43,531 nt of DNA from an uncultured Eubacteriales bacterium (GTDB taxonomy: Bacteria > Bacillota > Clostridia > Oscillospirales > Oscillospiraceae). Position numbers and translations under genes: made by a program. The notes under the pieces were generated by a model. The model searched no databases. It saw only the letters and a list, made by a program, of their open reading frames with translations, and was not told the DNA's origin. This document shows, piece by piece, positions 17,566-26,661 of the stretch. Numbering within the stretch: position 1 is the stretch's first letter; each line of letters begins with the position of its first letter. The stretch is from contig URCB01000013.1 of the NCBI GenBank assembly GCA_900546255.1, forward strand, positions 1-43,531, written 5' to 3'.

Positions 17566-19329
17566 TTATTCGGAATCTTCCGTTGGCGTCGTTTCAGAAT
17601 CGGAAGCGGGCTCCGTGTCCTCTGTGGTCTCCACGGGATCTGGTTCTGCCGCACCGGTGGTAATGGACGACGCATCCACGATGGGCTGATCCGACCCCTC
17701 CGGCGAGACTTGGATGGTCACACTGTCTCCCACGTTCAAGGTCACCACGTTCCGGTCAGAGGATGCGGCAATGGCATAGAAGGTGTCCGCACCATCCAGA
17801 CGGATATAATACCAGGAGTTCCCGTCCAGCACCGCAGTACGGATTTCCGCAATGGTGCCTTCTATCGTCGTGTTGTCCAAGATCTCCTGGGCACTGTCGC
17901 TGTTGACGGGGATGTTTCGCTGCTGCAGCTGCGCAATGTAATCGCTTTCACAGGCTGCCACCGTCTCTCCCTGGGCTACAATCTGATACTGCGAGACGTT
18001 GACCATTGCATACATCTTGACCAACTGGGAACTGTCCTTCAAGGACATGAAGTATGTCGGTTGCCCACCGATGTTCAGCAGCAGCGGGAAGGTTGCCGTA
18101 TAACCCAGGTCCTGCACCACGCCTTCTGCCGACCGCTGCGCCGAACTTTCTATGGCGCCAGGCACAGAATAGAAGGTCGTCTCCTTGGTCCGTTGGTTGG
18201 AGAGGAGGAAGCCGATGTTAGACTGGTCACTGCTGGCAGAGGTGATTCCCGTGTACATATAGACATCATCGTCCATGGCCAGGTAGTTGAAGTTCTCTGT
18301 GGTAACCGTGACATCTTTCTGACCGATGAGGGAGTTGATGAACCCGTTGACATAGGTGCCGTAGTAGTCATACTGTTGGGTAATCAAGCTGGCGGTATAG
18401 ACACGGTCCACCCAGGTGGGAATGTCTGCGACATCGTAATAGATGTGCTCTCCCGTACTGGCGTTGAGAAGCACTGCCCCGATGATGTCAGCCCCCCCGA
18501 AGAGGCCGATGGTGCGAGTCTCCCGTGGGCAAACCCACCAAGGCTGGCCATCTTCATCAATTTCCAAATGGGCGGAACTAAACATATAGGTGGGATAATG
18601 AAAGCGCAGGAACCGATCCAAGTCCCGGTTAAAGTACTCGGAAGGGGAGTAGCGCATGCCATCCAATCCCAGGTCAGACAGGCGAACCACATTGGCCTCT
18701 TGGGTGACCATATCTACCGTGATATAGGCGGGCAGCCCTTCCTTGGTGTTGAGGAACCATTTGAAAAAGTCTCCGTACTCCAAGGAAGCCACTCGGACCG
18801 GCCGTCCCTGATAATTGATTTGGGCGTAATCCTCCGAGACGTCAAACTGGCTGACCATGTCGGACAGTTCGCCCAACTTCCGGTCCCCCAACACGCTGGC
18901 AGAGGCTTCGTCCAACATGGGGATCTCGTCATAGGACACCGGTTCAATATCGGTGGCAAAATCTCCAGATCCAACATCCAGCAACTCGTGGTAAGCACTG
19001 GCGCGGAAAAAGGGGGCCGATAGAATCTGGCCCACCACAAAGATCGCAGCCAATGCCACCACCACAATCACTACGATTTTGCACTGGTTCTTGGCAAAGG
19101 AAAGATAGTCCCGCAAATGGACTTCCTGTTTCCCGGTGTCAATGCCCATAACGATCATAGATACCAGGATATAAACCAAAAGCAGGATAAAGACGAAGCT
19201 ATAAAAACTCGTGTTGTGCAGGTTGATGGCGGGCAGTGAGATGTAGAACCATACCGCCCCGATGGCAAGGGTGATCAAAAGGCTGATCAGCGCCCGGGGC
19301 ATTGTTCGTTTGACCTGACCGTCTGACAT
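17566..19329 (-). CDS. Large membrane-anchored protein with extracytoplasmic domain, function unknown
   Basis: A 587-residue protein. Three hydrophobic segments lie near the N-terminus (about residues 12-32, 43-63 and 84-106); the rest is predicted to be outside or to form a large soluble domain. Conserved-looking stretches include FHYPTYMF, TIGLFGGADIIGAVLLN, DIPTWVDRVY and GQPTYFMSLKD. Proteins of this pattern occur in other Firmicutes, but I cannot assign a function. Residues about 490-560 may form a small OB/beta domain, and the last 35 residues are Thr/Glu/Asp-rich and disordered. ATG at 19329 follows AAAGGAG. It has its own promoter and shares a terminator with the VanZ-like gene. Confidence 0.75.
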   Translation of the reverse strand: MSDGQVKRTMPRALISLLITLAIGAVWFYISLPAINLHNTSFYSFVFILLLVYILVSMIVMGIDTGKQEVHLRDYLSFAKNQCKIVVIVVVALAAIFVVGQILSAPFFRASAYHELLDVGSGDFATDIEPVSYDEIPMLDEASASVLGDRKLGELSDMVSQFDVSEDYAQINYQGRPVRVASLEYGDFFKWFLNTKEGLPAYITVDMVTQEANVVRLSDLGLDGMRYSPSEYFNRDLDRFLRFHYPTYMFSSAHLEIDEDGQPWWVCPRETRTIGLFGGADIIGAVLLNASTGEHIYYDVADIPTWVDRVYTASLITQQYDYYGTYVNGFINSLIGQKDVTVTTENFNYLAMDDDVYMYTGITSASSDQSNIGFLLSNQRTKETTFYSVPGAIESSAQRSAEGVVQDLGYTATFPLLLNIGGQPTYFMSLKDSSQLVKMYAMVNVSQYQIVAQGETVAACESDYIAQLQQRNIPVNSDSAQEILDNTTIEGTIAEIRTAVLDGNSWYYIRLDGADTFYAIAASSDRNVVTLNVGDSVTIQVSPEGSDQPIVDASSITTGAAEPDPVETTEDTEPASDSETTPTEDSE

Positions 19330-19421
19330 AATGTACTCCTTTCCCTGTGAGAGGAAACAAAACCGGCGGCACCATGGTTCTGTTTCCAGCTTTTCCATTT
19401 TTTGTAGGACAATATGGTGAC

Positions 19422-19450
19422 ATTATACCAGTTTACCACGTCGATTGCAA
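19422..19450 (-). promoter_or_regulatory. SigA promoter of the large membrane protein
   Basis: On the minus strand TTGCAA (19450-19445), 17-bp spacer, TATAAT (19427-19422). Confidence 0.75.
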
Positions 19451-19478
19451 GAAAGATCTCCTTGCCCATCTTGCAACG

Positions 19479-19514
19479 AAAAAAACAGCCCTCACAAACA
19501 CCGTGAGAGCTGTT
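19479..19514 (-). terminator. Terminator after nrdR
   Basis: 12-bp stem with one mismatch (19484-19495 with 19503-19514). On the minus strand it is followed by a run of seven T's (19485-19479). Confidence 0.85.
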
Positions 19515-19533
19515 CCTTGGAAAACAAACCGTT

Positions 19534-19992
19534 TCACTTTTTATGGTCCAACAACTTATTCAGTTCATCCATAAAGGTATTGATGTCTTTAAACTGCCGG
19601 TAGACCGAAGCAAACCGAACATAGGCTACCTCGTCCAAATCCTTTAACTTTTCCATCACAAGCTCTCCGATTTGCTTGCTGGTGACCTCGCCGCCCAGTT
19701 CGTTCTGCAGCTCTTTCTCAATGTCATCGGCAGCCTTTTCCAGGAGAGAGAGGGAAACCGAACGTTTTTCACAGGCCTTGAGCATACTAGAGAGAATTTT
19801 ATTCCGGTCAAAGGCCTGCCGATTTCCGTTTTTCTTAATGACAATCATGGGAAGCACTTCAATGGTCTCATAGGTGGTGAACCGATTGTGGCACTTCAAA
19901 CACTCCCGACGGCGACGAATGCTGGTTCCGTCGTTGGCAGGGCGGGAATCCACAACCTTGCTCTCAAGGGTGGCGCAGAATGGGCATTTCAT
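19534..19992 (-). CDS. nrdR: Transcriptional repressor NrdR
   Basis: NrdR of 152 residues with a zinc ribbon at the N-terminus (MKCPFC and CLKCHNRF supply four Cys) and an ATP-cone domain from about residue 49 ([16 protein letters not shown]). NrdR senses ATP/dATP and represses ribonucleotide reductase genes. The ATG at 19992 gives the standard MKCPFC start and has AGGAGG ten bases upstream. Thymidine kinase lies just upstream, so two nucleotide-pool genes are neighbours. A TATACT -10 (20066-20061, minus) is possible but its -35 is weak. Confidence 0.97.
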   Translation of the reverse strand: MKCPFCATLESKVVDSRPANDGTSIRRRRECLKCHNRFTTYETIEVLPMIVIKKNGNRQAFDRNKILSSMLKACEKRSVSLSLLEKAADDIEKELQNELGGEVTSKQIGELVMEKLKDLDEVAYVRFASVYRQFKDINTFMDELNKLLDHKK

Positions 19993-20147
19993 AGGGCCGT
20001 ATCCTCCTGAACGATTTACGGGGGTGAACCGTGCCGTTGTCACCGGCGGTATCTATCTTGAGTATACCATAAAAAACAAAAATGGACAGACTTTTTTTCA
20101 AAAATTTTCAAAAAACCGGCCATATTGTCACAACCAAATCTTTCCGC

Positions 20148-20729
20148 CTATTCTCCGCGCTGCGCCCGAATCTTTTTCCGCCAGCATCGGTGGCACATGG
20201 CAATATAGCTGTCGTTACCTCCCAAAAAAACTTGGCTGCCTTCCGTGAGGATGTTCCCATTGGCATCCAAACGGGCATTGACGGTGGCCTTGGAGCCGCA
20301 GGCGCAGACATTCTTAATCTCTGTAATGGAATCCGCCAACTCCATCAGGCGCTGAGAGCCCGGGAAGAGGTGGGTCAAAAAGTCCGTGCGAAGGCCAAAA
20401 CAGAGGACAGGGATGTCTGCCTCATCCACAATTTCCCGCAGCTGATCAATCTGCTGCGGGGTTAGGAACTGGGCCTCATCCGCAATAATCACATCACACT
20501 TACCGGCCGCCTCGTAGCGGGTCCGGAGATCATCCTCCGGAAAGATGACATCCGCCTCGCGGAACAGGCCAACACGGCTTTTGACAATGGCCGCACCGTC
20601 CCGGTCATCAATGCTGGGCTTGATCAGCCATACCCGCATGCCCAACTCCTCATAATTAAACTGTGTAATCAACGCCTGGGCCGATTTGGAACTTCCCATG
20701 GCGCCATATTTAAAATAAAGTTTTGCCAT
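20148..20729 (-). CDS. tdk: Thymidine kinase (type II)
   Basis: Thymidine kinase of 193 residues. P-loop KYGAMGSSKSAQ near the N-terminus, DEAQFL (catalytic Glu and Walker B-like) around residue 90, and a zinc site formed by CACGSKA and CHRC near the C-terminus. It salvages thymidine to dTMP. ATG at 20729 with AAAGGTG nine bases upstream is preferred over a GTG four codons earlier. Confidence 0.97.
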   Translation of the reverse strand: MAKLYFKYGAMGSSKSAQALITQFNYEELGMRVWLIKPSIDDRDGAAIVKSRVGLFREADVIFPEDDLRTRYEAAGKCDVIIADEAQFLTPQQIDQLREIVDEADIPVLCFGLRTDFLTHLFPGSQRLMELADSITEIKNVCACGSKATVNARLDANGNILTEGSQVFLGGNDSYIAMCHRCWRKKIRAQRGE

Positions 20730-20773
20730 ATTTTCTTTCACCTTTGTCTGATTGGTTCAAATCTTATGGCCCC

Positions 20774-20802
20774 ATCATAGCATATCGCACAGAACAATGC
20801 AA
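20774..20802 (-). promoter_or_regulatory. SigA promoter of tdk
   Basis: On the minus strand TTGCAT (20802-20797), 17-bp spacer, TATGAT (20779-20774). Confidence 0.7.
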
Positions 20803-20882
20803 TTTGAATTGTGGGCACTGGGATATTCACCAAGGTTCCTTCGTCACTTCCCTTAAAAAAGGGAAGAGTTTTGTTTGCACCC

Positions 20883-20911
20883 TTGATTGAGCCGCGCAAC
20901 AATGTTATAAT
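20883..20911 (+). promoter_or_regulatory. SigA promoter of the BMP lipoprotein gene
   Basis: TTGATT (20883-20888), 17-bp spacer, TATAAT (20906-20911), 60 bp upstream of the start codon. Confidence 0.8.
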
Positions 20912-20971
20912 CCCCTTAAGGCATTGTAAAAAATGTCTGTACCAATCCATTGAAACGGAGGTAATGAAAAG

Positions 20972-22156
20972 ATGAAAAAGATTCTTGCACTTCTCCTGGC
21001 CTCGGTGATGGCGTTGTCCCTCGCCGCCTGCGGTGGCAACACTTCGGATGAAACCACCGACACCACCGGTACCACGGAGAACAATACCACCACTGAGGCC
21101 AACCCCGCAGATGCCATCTCCGACACCATGACGTCTGAGGACGGCACCTATGAACTGGCTTTCGTCACCGACGTGGGTCAGCTGAAGGACAAGTCCTTCA
21201 ACGAAGGTACTTGGAATGGCGTGAAGCTCTATGCCAACGAGAACGACATGTCCTACAAGTACTATCAGCCCGCCAACGGCGACCAGGCTACCGACGATGA
21301 CCGGTACGACGCCATGAAGGCCGCTGTGGATGCTGGCGCTACTGTTGTGGTCTGCGCCGGCTTCCTGCAGGAAGCTGCCCTGACCAGAGCTGCCATCGAC
21401 TTCCCCGATGTTCAGTTCATCTTTGTGGACGGCTATCCCCTGGATGACGATCCTGATCCCGATGTGGAAGGCAACATTCTGACCAACGTGGCTGGCATCG
21501 CCTTCGAGGAAGCTCAGTCCGGCTACTTTGCTGGCTATGCCGCTGTGATGGAAGGCTACACCAAGCTGGGCTTCTCCGGCGGTGGCGGCGGCACCAACCC
21601 CGCTTGCTGCCGGTACGGCTATGGCTTCGTCCAGGGCGCCAATGCCGCAGCTGCTGAGAAGGACGTTCAGGTCGAAATGAACTACTCCTGGCAGTATGGC
21701 TCCAACTTCAGCTCTTCCCCCGAACTGCAGACCATGGCCAACGGCTGGTACCAGAGCGGGACCGAAGTGATCTTCGCCTGCGGCGGCTCCATGTTCCAGT
21801 CCATCTCTGCCGCAGCTGCTGCCAACGACGGCGCTGTGATCGGCGTGGACGTGGACCAGTCCACCGAGTCCCCCACGGTTATCACTTCCGCTATGAAGGA
21901 ACTGGCGGATGCCGTGCAGTGGTCTCTGGCTAAGGTGTATGACAACACCTTCTCCGAGATTGGCGGCGTAGCTACCTCTCTGGGTGTGGAAACCGATGCT
22001 GTCGGCCTGCCCACCGAGACTTGGAGCATGACCAACTTCACCGTGGAGCAGTATGAAGCTCTGTATCAGCAGGTGAAAGACGGCACCCTGACTGTGGATG
22101 ACAACTATGATAACCTGGAGCAGGATTATTCCAACCTGACCCTCAATATCATCTGA
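20972..22156 (+). CDS. BMP-family ABC transporter substrate-binding lipoprotein (PnrA/TmpC-like)
   Basis: A 394-residue secreted lipoprotein. Signal peptide residues 1-19 end in the lipobox LAAC with Cys20, followed by a Thr/Asn/Glu-rich linker to about residue 55. The BMP domain shows FVTDVGQLKDKSFNEGTWNGV and a GGGG ligand-loop region. BMP proteins bind purine nucleosides for import. The codon use is strongly biased, like groEL, suggesting high expression. The ATPase and permeases that would serve it are 1.7 kb downstream, beyond a divergent gene. A strong promoter and terminator make it a one-gene unit, as expected for a binding protein needed in excess. Confidence 0.93.
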   Translation: MKKILALLLASVMALSLAACGGNTSDETTDTTGTTENNTTTEANPADAISDTMTSEDGTYELAFVTDVGQLKDKSFNEGTWNGVKLYANENDMSYKYYQPANGDQATDDDRYDAMKAAVDAGATVVVCAGFLQEAALTRAAIDFPDVQFIFVDGYPLDDDPDPDVEGNILTNVAGIAFEEAQSGYFAGYAAVMEGYTKLGFSGGGGGTNPACCRYGYGFVQGANAAAAEKDVQVEMNYSWQYGSNFSSSPELQTMANGWYQSGTEVIFACGGSMFQSISAAAAANDGAVIGVDVDQSTESPTVITSAMKELADAVQWSLAKVYDNTFSEIGGVATSLGVETDAVGLPTETWSMTNFTVEQYEALYQQVKDGTLTVDDNYDNLEQDYSNLTLNII

Positions 22157-22174
22157 TTCACTGATTGACGCGTA

Positions 22175-22215
22175 AAAAAGGGAGCCTGTCCCCGCAAGGG
22201 ACAGGCTCCCTTTTT
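22175..22215. terminator. Bidirectional terminator after the BMP gene
   Basis: 13-bp perfect stem (22180-22192 with 22198-22210) extended by AAAAA before and TTTTT after; serves both the BMP gene and the convergent flavoprotein gene. Confidence 0.92.
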
Positions 22216-22241
22216 CTAATTTTGGCTTCTGAAAAGACGGC

Positions 22242-23606
22242 TCATCGTTCGGTTTTTTGTTCCTTTTGCGCCTGGGCAATTACCTTTTTGTAGGGAGCCA
22301 CCATGTAGTCAGCCATCTTGGGTTTGATCTTTTTCTGAACTGAGGGAATGGCGAGCAACGTCCCTACCAGCTTCATCTGGAGCAAACGCCCTTTCTGCTT
22401 TTGGGGAAAGTCATACGCCCCATGGGCTCGATAGAATGCATGGTCGGCTTTCATCATTCCTTGCATGAGGTAGATGAGATCCCGGAAAATCTTACTTCCT
22501 CCCACACCGTAGAAGTTCGCTGGACGGCGCAGATGATGTTCCATCGCAAAGACCAGGTTTTTGGCCAATGTCTGAAGGTTAGCGGCTGTGTTCTTTTCGT
22601 CGGTGGCCACGCCACAGAGATAGTTCCCGCCTACTTCACTGCGCCCCTCCAAAACCATCTGCAAATTTGCCTCATACCGGTAGTTCCCCTGGAGAAGATA
22701 GGCCACCGGCGTGCCCCGTGTAACCGTTCGATGCCCGTTGCAAAACTGCCGATCATCATAGCACTTAAACACCGAATAGGTGTAATGGTTCACAATGGGA
22801 AATGCGTAGACAATGGCATCCGCTGTCTGAATTTCGCTCCGCAGGAATTGGTCAAACCCATCAGAGTATATACAGGTTCCTGTCGCTGCACAGTGCAAGC
22901 ATCCCAGACAGCCACCTTGAAAAGGAACGTCCCATAAATTAACCACTTGACTCTCATAGGGAAGCACGGCTCGAAAGTCTTGGATCATATGAAGGAGAGA
23001 CTGGTCCTCCTCCCGACAACAGGTGACAAGAACCACTCTTTTCCCAGAACATTTCTCCACCCTGGAACAGACTGGCTGGTAGACGGCAGGGATGCTTTCC
23101 GGTTGGGCAGAAGGGGGTGGGAGAAAACCGCCATACTGGCAGGTAAACATCAGCTGGTCAAAAAACATGCGTGCCTCTTCCCGCCCTTTTTCTGTCAGAA
23201 GATCCTCCATATCCGCAGACAGTCCCCGGACCACATGCATTCCCAAATCAAAGCAATTGGCTTCTATGAATTTGTGGGCCGTTACATCGTAAAAATGCTT
23301 GGACGTGGTAATTTGAGTGGCAACCTTTCCCGAAAGGTCCACTCCATCTGCCCGAAGGAGTTCCAGAAAACGATGCAGTTGGTAAGGCACCAGGAACGTG
23401 TATACCGGGTAACAAAAGAGAATAACTTCTGCCTGAGACAAAGCTTCCCGCGGGGTGGAAAAGTCTTTCTCATAACGTTTGATCCGCTGCCCGACGGGAA
23501 GCTCCAAAAACTGGTGCTCTGGATGCAACACTTGAAGGTATCGTACGGTTTGCAATGTGGTGCTTCTTTCTCCTTTAGGGCTTCCATTGAGAACAAGAAT
23601 TTTCAT
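22242..23606 (-). CDS. Tandem flavodoxin-like / iron-sulfur flavoprotein-type oxidoreductase
   Basis: A 454-residue protein with two flavodoxin-like domains: residues 1-185 (MKILVLNGSPKGERSTT phosphate loop) and about 190-400 (KRVVLVTCCREEDQS). The second carries a compact cysteine motif, Cys233-Cys236-Cys239-Cys245 (CX2CX2CX5C), like the 4Fe-4S motif of iron-sulfur flavoproteins. The first domain lacks it, and the second lacks the usual GSP loop. The remaining ~55 residues are basic. Probably NAD(P)H- or ferredoxin-linked; substrate unknown. ATG at 23606 with a weak GGAA site. It is divergent from the BMP transporter ATPase. Confidence 0.8.
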   Translation of the reverse strand: MKILVLNGSPKGERSTTLQTVRYLQVLHPEHQFLELPVGQRIKRYEKDFSTPREALSQAEVILFCYPVYTFLVPYQLHRFLELLRADGVDLSGKVATQITTSKHFYDVTAHKFIEANCFDLGMHVVRGLSADMEDLLTEKGREEARMFFDQLMFTCQYGGFLPPPSAQPESIPAVYQPVCSRVEKCSGKRVVLVTCCREEDQSLLHMIQDFRAVLPYESQVVNLWDVPFQGGCLGCLHCAATGTCIYSDGFDQFLRSEIQTADAIVYAFPIVNHYTYSVFKCYDDRQFCNGHRTVTRGTPVAYLLQGNYRYEANLQMVLEGRSEVGGNYLCGVATDEKNTAANLQTLAKNLVFAMEHHLRRPANFYGVGGSKIFRDLIYLMQGMMKADHAFYRAHGAYDFPQKQKGRLLQMKLVGTLLAIPSVQKKIKPKMADYMVAPYKKVIAQAQKEQKTER

Positions 23607-23673
23607 AACGTTTTTTCCAACTTTTGGTAGATAGAGAGTGTACTAAATACAGGTTTGAACCTTATTTTAATTC

Positions 23674-23702
23674 AGTATAACATTGCCAAATGCTTGCGTC
23701 AA
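23674..23702 (-). promoter_or_regulatory. SigA promoter of the flavoprotein gene
   Basis: On the minus strand TTGACG (23702-23697), 17-bp spacer, TATACT (23679-23674). Confidence 0.78.
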
Positions 23703-23770
23703 TGAGGCAAACAAAAAGGTGCCCTTCAGAAACTACTATTTTTACAGAGAATTCCCGGGGAAATTGGTAT

Positions 23771-23812
23771 GGAACCTTGCAACTTTTTGTCGGAACCATT
23801 ATAATAGGTTCC
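23771..23812 (+). promoter_or_regulatory. Promoter of the BMP-type ABC operon with GGAACC repeats
   Basis: TTGCAA (23777-23782), 17-bp spacer, TATAAT (23800-23805). The -10 is framed by an inverted repeat, GGAACC (23792-23797) and GGTTCC (23807-23812). A third GGAACC at 23771-23776 lies 21 bp, two helical turns, upstream. This looks like an operator for a repressor; which one is unknown. Confidence 0.7.
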
Positions 23813-23863
23813 GTTATTATGGCCATCGTCTGGCTAAGAAAAGAGAGGAAAGTAGGTGACGGA

Positions 23864-25411
23864 ATGGACCATGGGCAGGACTATGTGATCGAGATGCTCC
23901 ACATAACCAAGGAGTTTCCTGGTATCAAAGCCAATGACGACATTACCCTCCAGCTCAAGCGGGGCGAAATCCATGCGCTGTTGGGCGAAAACGGTGCCGG
24001 GAAATCCACGCTGATGTCCATTCTCTTCGGCATGTATCAACCAGACGCCGGAGAGATCCGCAAAAACGGGGAAGTGGTGTCCATCAAAGACCCCAACGAC
24101 GCCACCGCGTTGGGAATCGGCATGGTGCACCAACACTTTAAGTTAATCGATGTGTTCACGGTCTTGGACAACATCATTCTGGGCGCAGAAGACACCAAGT
24201 TAGGGTTTCTCAAAAAGAAGGAGGCCCGGGCCAAAGTCCTGGACCTGTCCCAGCGGTATGGCCTTAAGGTCGACCTGGACGCAAAGGTAGAAAACATCAC
24301 CGTTGGGATGCAGCAGCGTGTAGAGATTCTTAAAATGCTCTACCGGGAAAATGAAATTTTGATCTTTGACGAACCGACCGCCGTGCTCACCCCCCAAGAA
24401 ATTGATGAGCTCATGAAGATCATGAAAAACCTGGCGGCGGAGGGGAAATCCATTCTGTTCATTTCCCATAAGCTCAACGAAATTATGGCCGTGGCAGACC
24501 GGGTTACCGTCCTTCGTAAGGGACAGTGCATCGGTACCGTCGAGACCAAAGACACCAACCAGCAGGCTCTTTCCAATATGATGGTTGGCCGTCCGGTCCA
24601 ATTGGAAGTGGTCAAAAGTGAGGCCAAGCCGGGGGACGTCGTCCTGGCCGTGAAGGACCTGTGCGTACACTCGAAGCTTCACAAGAAAGACGCTGTGCAC
24701 AATGTCACGTTTAATGTCCGCGCCGGAGAGATCGTCTGCATCGCCGGTATCGACGGCAACGGCCAGAGCGAGCTCATCTATGGCATCACCGGCTTGGAGA
24801 AAACCGCCGGCGGTTCTGTCACCCTGTGCGGGGAAGAAATCAGCCACGCCCCCATACGCAAACGGTTGAAAAACCTCAGTCATATCCCGGAGGATCGTCA
24901 CAAACACGGCCTGGTCCTGGACTTTACCCTGGAGCAAAACACGGTACTGCAGCGTTTCCAGGAACCCCGGTTCCAGAAATTTGGCTTTATGAAGCAGGAT
25001 GCCATCCGGGACTACGCCAACCTGCTCATTGAACAATACGACGTCCGCAGCGGACAGGGGCCCATTACCGTGGTGCGCAGCATGTCCGGCGGCAACCAGC
25101 AAAAAGCGATCATTGCCCGAGAGGTCGACCGGGACAAGCCATTGATTGTCGCCGTCCAGCCCACACGCGGTCTGGACGTGGGCGCCATTGAATACATCCA
25201 TAGCCAATTGGTGGCAGAGCGAGACAAGGGAAAAGCCATCCTTCTGGTCTCCCTGGAGTTGGACGAGGTAATGAACCTGTCCGACCGGATCCTAGTCCTC
25301 TACGAAGGGGAAATCGTGGGGGAACTGGATCCCAAGAAAACCACCGTACAGGAGCTCGGTCTGTATATGGCCGGCGCCAAACGAACTGAGAAAGGAGGCG
25401 GGGACGCATGA
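23864..25411 (+). CDS. BMP-type nucleoside ABC transporter ATP-binding protein (NupO-like)
   Basis: A 515-residue double ABC ATPase like NupO or RbsA. Domain 1 has Walker A GENGAGKST, a variant signature (ITVGMQQRV) and Walker B ILIFDEPTAVLTP. Domain 2 (from about residue 255) has a degenerate Walker A (GIDGNGQSE), signature MSGGNQQKA and QPTRGLD. This asymmetry is normal for the family. ATG at 23864 with AGGTGA upstream; 58 upstream codons in frame run through the promoter and are not coding. Overlaps the first permease by ATGA. Likely works with the BMP lipoprotein at 20972. Confidence 0.93.
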   Translation: MDHGQDYVIEMLHITKEFPGIKANDDITLQLKRGEIHALLGENGAGKSTLMSILFGMYQPDAGEIRKNGEVVSIKDPNDATALGIGMVHQHFKLIDVFTVLDNIILGAEDTKLGFLKKKEARAKVLDLSQRYGLKVDLDAKVENITVGMQQRVEILKMLYRENEILIFDEPTAVLTPQEIDELMKIMKNLAAEGKSILFISHKLNEIMAVADRVTVLRKGQCIGTVETKDTNQQALSNMMVGRPVQLEVVKSEAKPGDVVLAVKDLCVHSKLHKKDAVHNVTFNVRAGEIVCIAGIDGNGQSELIYGITGLEKTAGGSVTLCGEEISHAPIRKRLKNLSHIPEDRHKHGLVLDFTLEQNTVLQRFQEPRFQKFGFMKQDAIRDYANLLIEQYDVRSGQGPITVVRSMSGGNQQKAIIAREVDRDKPLIVAVQPTRGLDVGAIEYIHSQLVAERDKGKAILLVSLELDEVMNLSDRILVLYEGEIVGELDPKKTTVQELGLYMAGAKRTEKGGGDA

Positions 25412-26661
25412 ACAAGCAGCACTCTCCTTTACTGAAAAAGGACGCGACCCAGTCCATCCTGGCCTCCATTCTCTCGATTATCATTGGCCTGATGGTGGGC
25501 TGCATCATCATCTTGATTGTAGGCCTCACCAGTGATAACTTGACCCTTTCCAGCGCACTGGACGGTATCCAGCTGATCTTTGGCGGTCTGTTCAGCACAG
25601 GGCGGGATGCCGCAGGCAACTTGACCTTTGGTTTTAACCCTACAAACATCGGAAATATGCTCTTCCGAGCCACCCCCTTGATTATGACCGGCCTCTCTGT
25701 GGCTGTGGCCTTTAAGACAGGTCTGTTCAACATCGGCGCCCCCGGCCAGTACCTCATGGGTACCATGGTCACCCTGATGCTGGCCCTGGGGATTCCCTCC
25801 GAGTCTGTCCCTGCTGGCCTCATTTGGATCATCGCCTTCGTGGGCGGCTGCCTGGCCGGCGCTGTTTGGGGGGCCATCCCCGGCTTGCTCAAGGCTTTCC
25901 TGAACATCAACGAAGTGCTCGCCTGTATCATGACCAACTGGCTGGCCGCCAACTTGGTCACTTGGATGTTTGACATCAGCAACTTTAAAAACGTGGTGGA
26001 AAACACCAAGTCGGGCTATATTTACAAGACCTCGTTCAATGGGGTGGAAACCCCCAAAATGGGGTTGGATCACCTGTTCCCCAACTCCCAGGTCAACATG
26101 GGGATCATCATTGCCATCGTGATTGCTATCCTCATGTACATCATCATGAACAAAACCACACTGGGATACCAGTTGAAGGCCTGCGGTGCCAACCGCCACG
26201 CAGCACGATACGCCGGCATCCAGGACAAGCGAAACATCGTTCTGTCCATGGCCATTGCCGGTGCCTTGGCTGCAGGCGGTGCTTCCCTCTACTACCTGTC
26301 CGGAAACACCGAATTCTTCTGGTCCACTTACCAGTCCCTGCCGTCCACTGGGTTTAACGGCATTCCCGTGGCCCTGTTGGCCGTCAACAACCCCATCGCC
26401 GTCATCTTTACCGGCTGCTTCATGTCCATGCTGGACATCTCCGGCCTCCAGCTGACCAATTTGACGGCATACAACGAGTACATCACCGACGTCATCATCG
26501 CCACCATCGTCTACCTCAGCGCCTTCTCCCTGGTGATTAAGATGCTCATCAGCGGGCGGAGAAAGCGTAAGGGCAAGCGCACCGTACCCGTTGCAGCCCC
26601 TGATGGAGGCGGGAACCCTCCCTCCACCTCCGAAGCTGAGAAAGGAGGCGAAGGCGCATGA
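25408..26661 (+). CDS. ABC transporter permease 1 (BPD_transp_2, NupP-like)
   Basis: A 417-residue inner-membrane permease with about nine to ten segments; KTGLFNIGAPGQYLMG and ACGANRHAARYAGI are typical of the nucleoside branch. A hydrophilic ~35-residue C-terminal tail rich in Gly, Pro, Lys and Glu is unusual in length. Overlaps the ATPase by 4 bp and permease 2 by 4 bp. Confidence 0.92.
   Translation: MNKQHSPLLKKDATQSILASILSIIIGLMVGCIIILIVGLTSDNLTLSSALDGIQLIFGGLFSTGRDAAGNLTFGFNPTNIGNMLFRATPLIMTGLSVAVAFKTGLFNIGAPGQYLMGTMVTLMLALGIPSESVPAGLIWIIAFVGGCLAGAVWGAIPGLLKAFLNINEVLACIMTNWLAANLVTWMFDISNFKNVVENTKSGYIYKTSFNGVETPKMGLDHLFPNSQVNMGIIIAIVIAILMYIIMNKTTLGYQLKACGANRHAARYAGIQDKRNIVLSMAIAGALAAGGASLYYLSGNTEFFWSTYQSLPSTGFNGIPVALLAVNNPIAVIFTGCFMSMLDISGLQLTNLTAYNEYITDVIIATIVYLSAFSLVIKMLISGRRKRKGKRTVPVAAPDGGGNPPSTSEAEKGGEGA

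Noticed and set aside
17518..19023. 501-codon plus-strand ORF
   Set aside because: Antisense to the large membrane protein, which has a good start, promoter and membrane segments.
20738..22279. 513-codon minus-strand ORF
   Set aside because: Antisense to the BMP lipoprotein gene, which has a lipobox, promoter, RBS and terminator; the antisense ORF is an effect of GC-rich biased codons.
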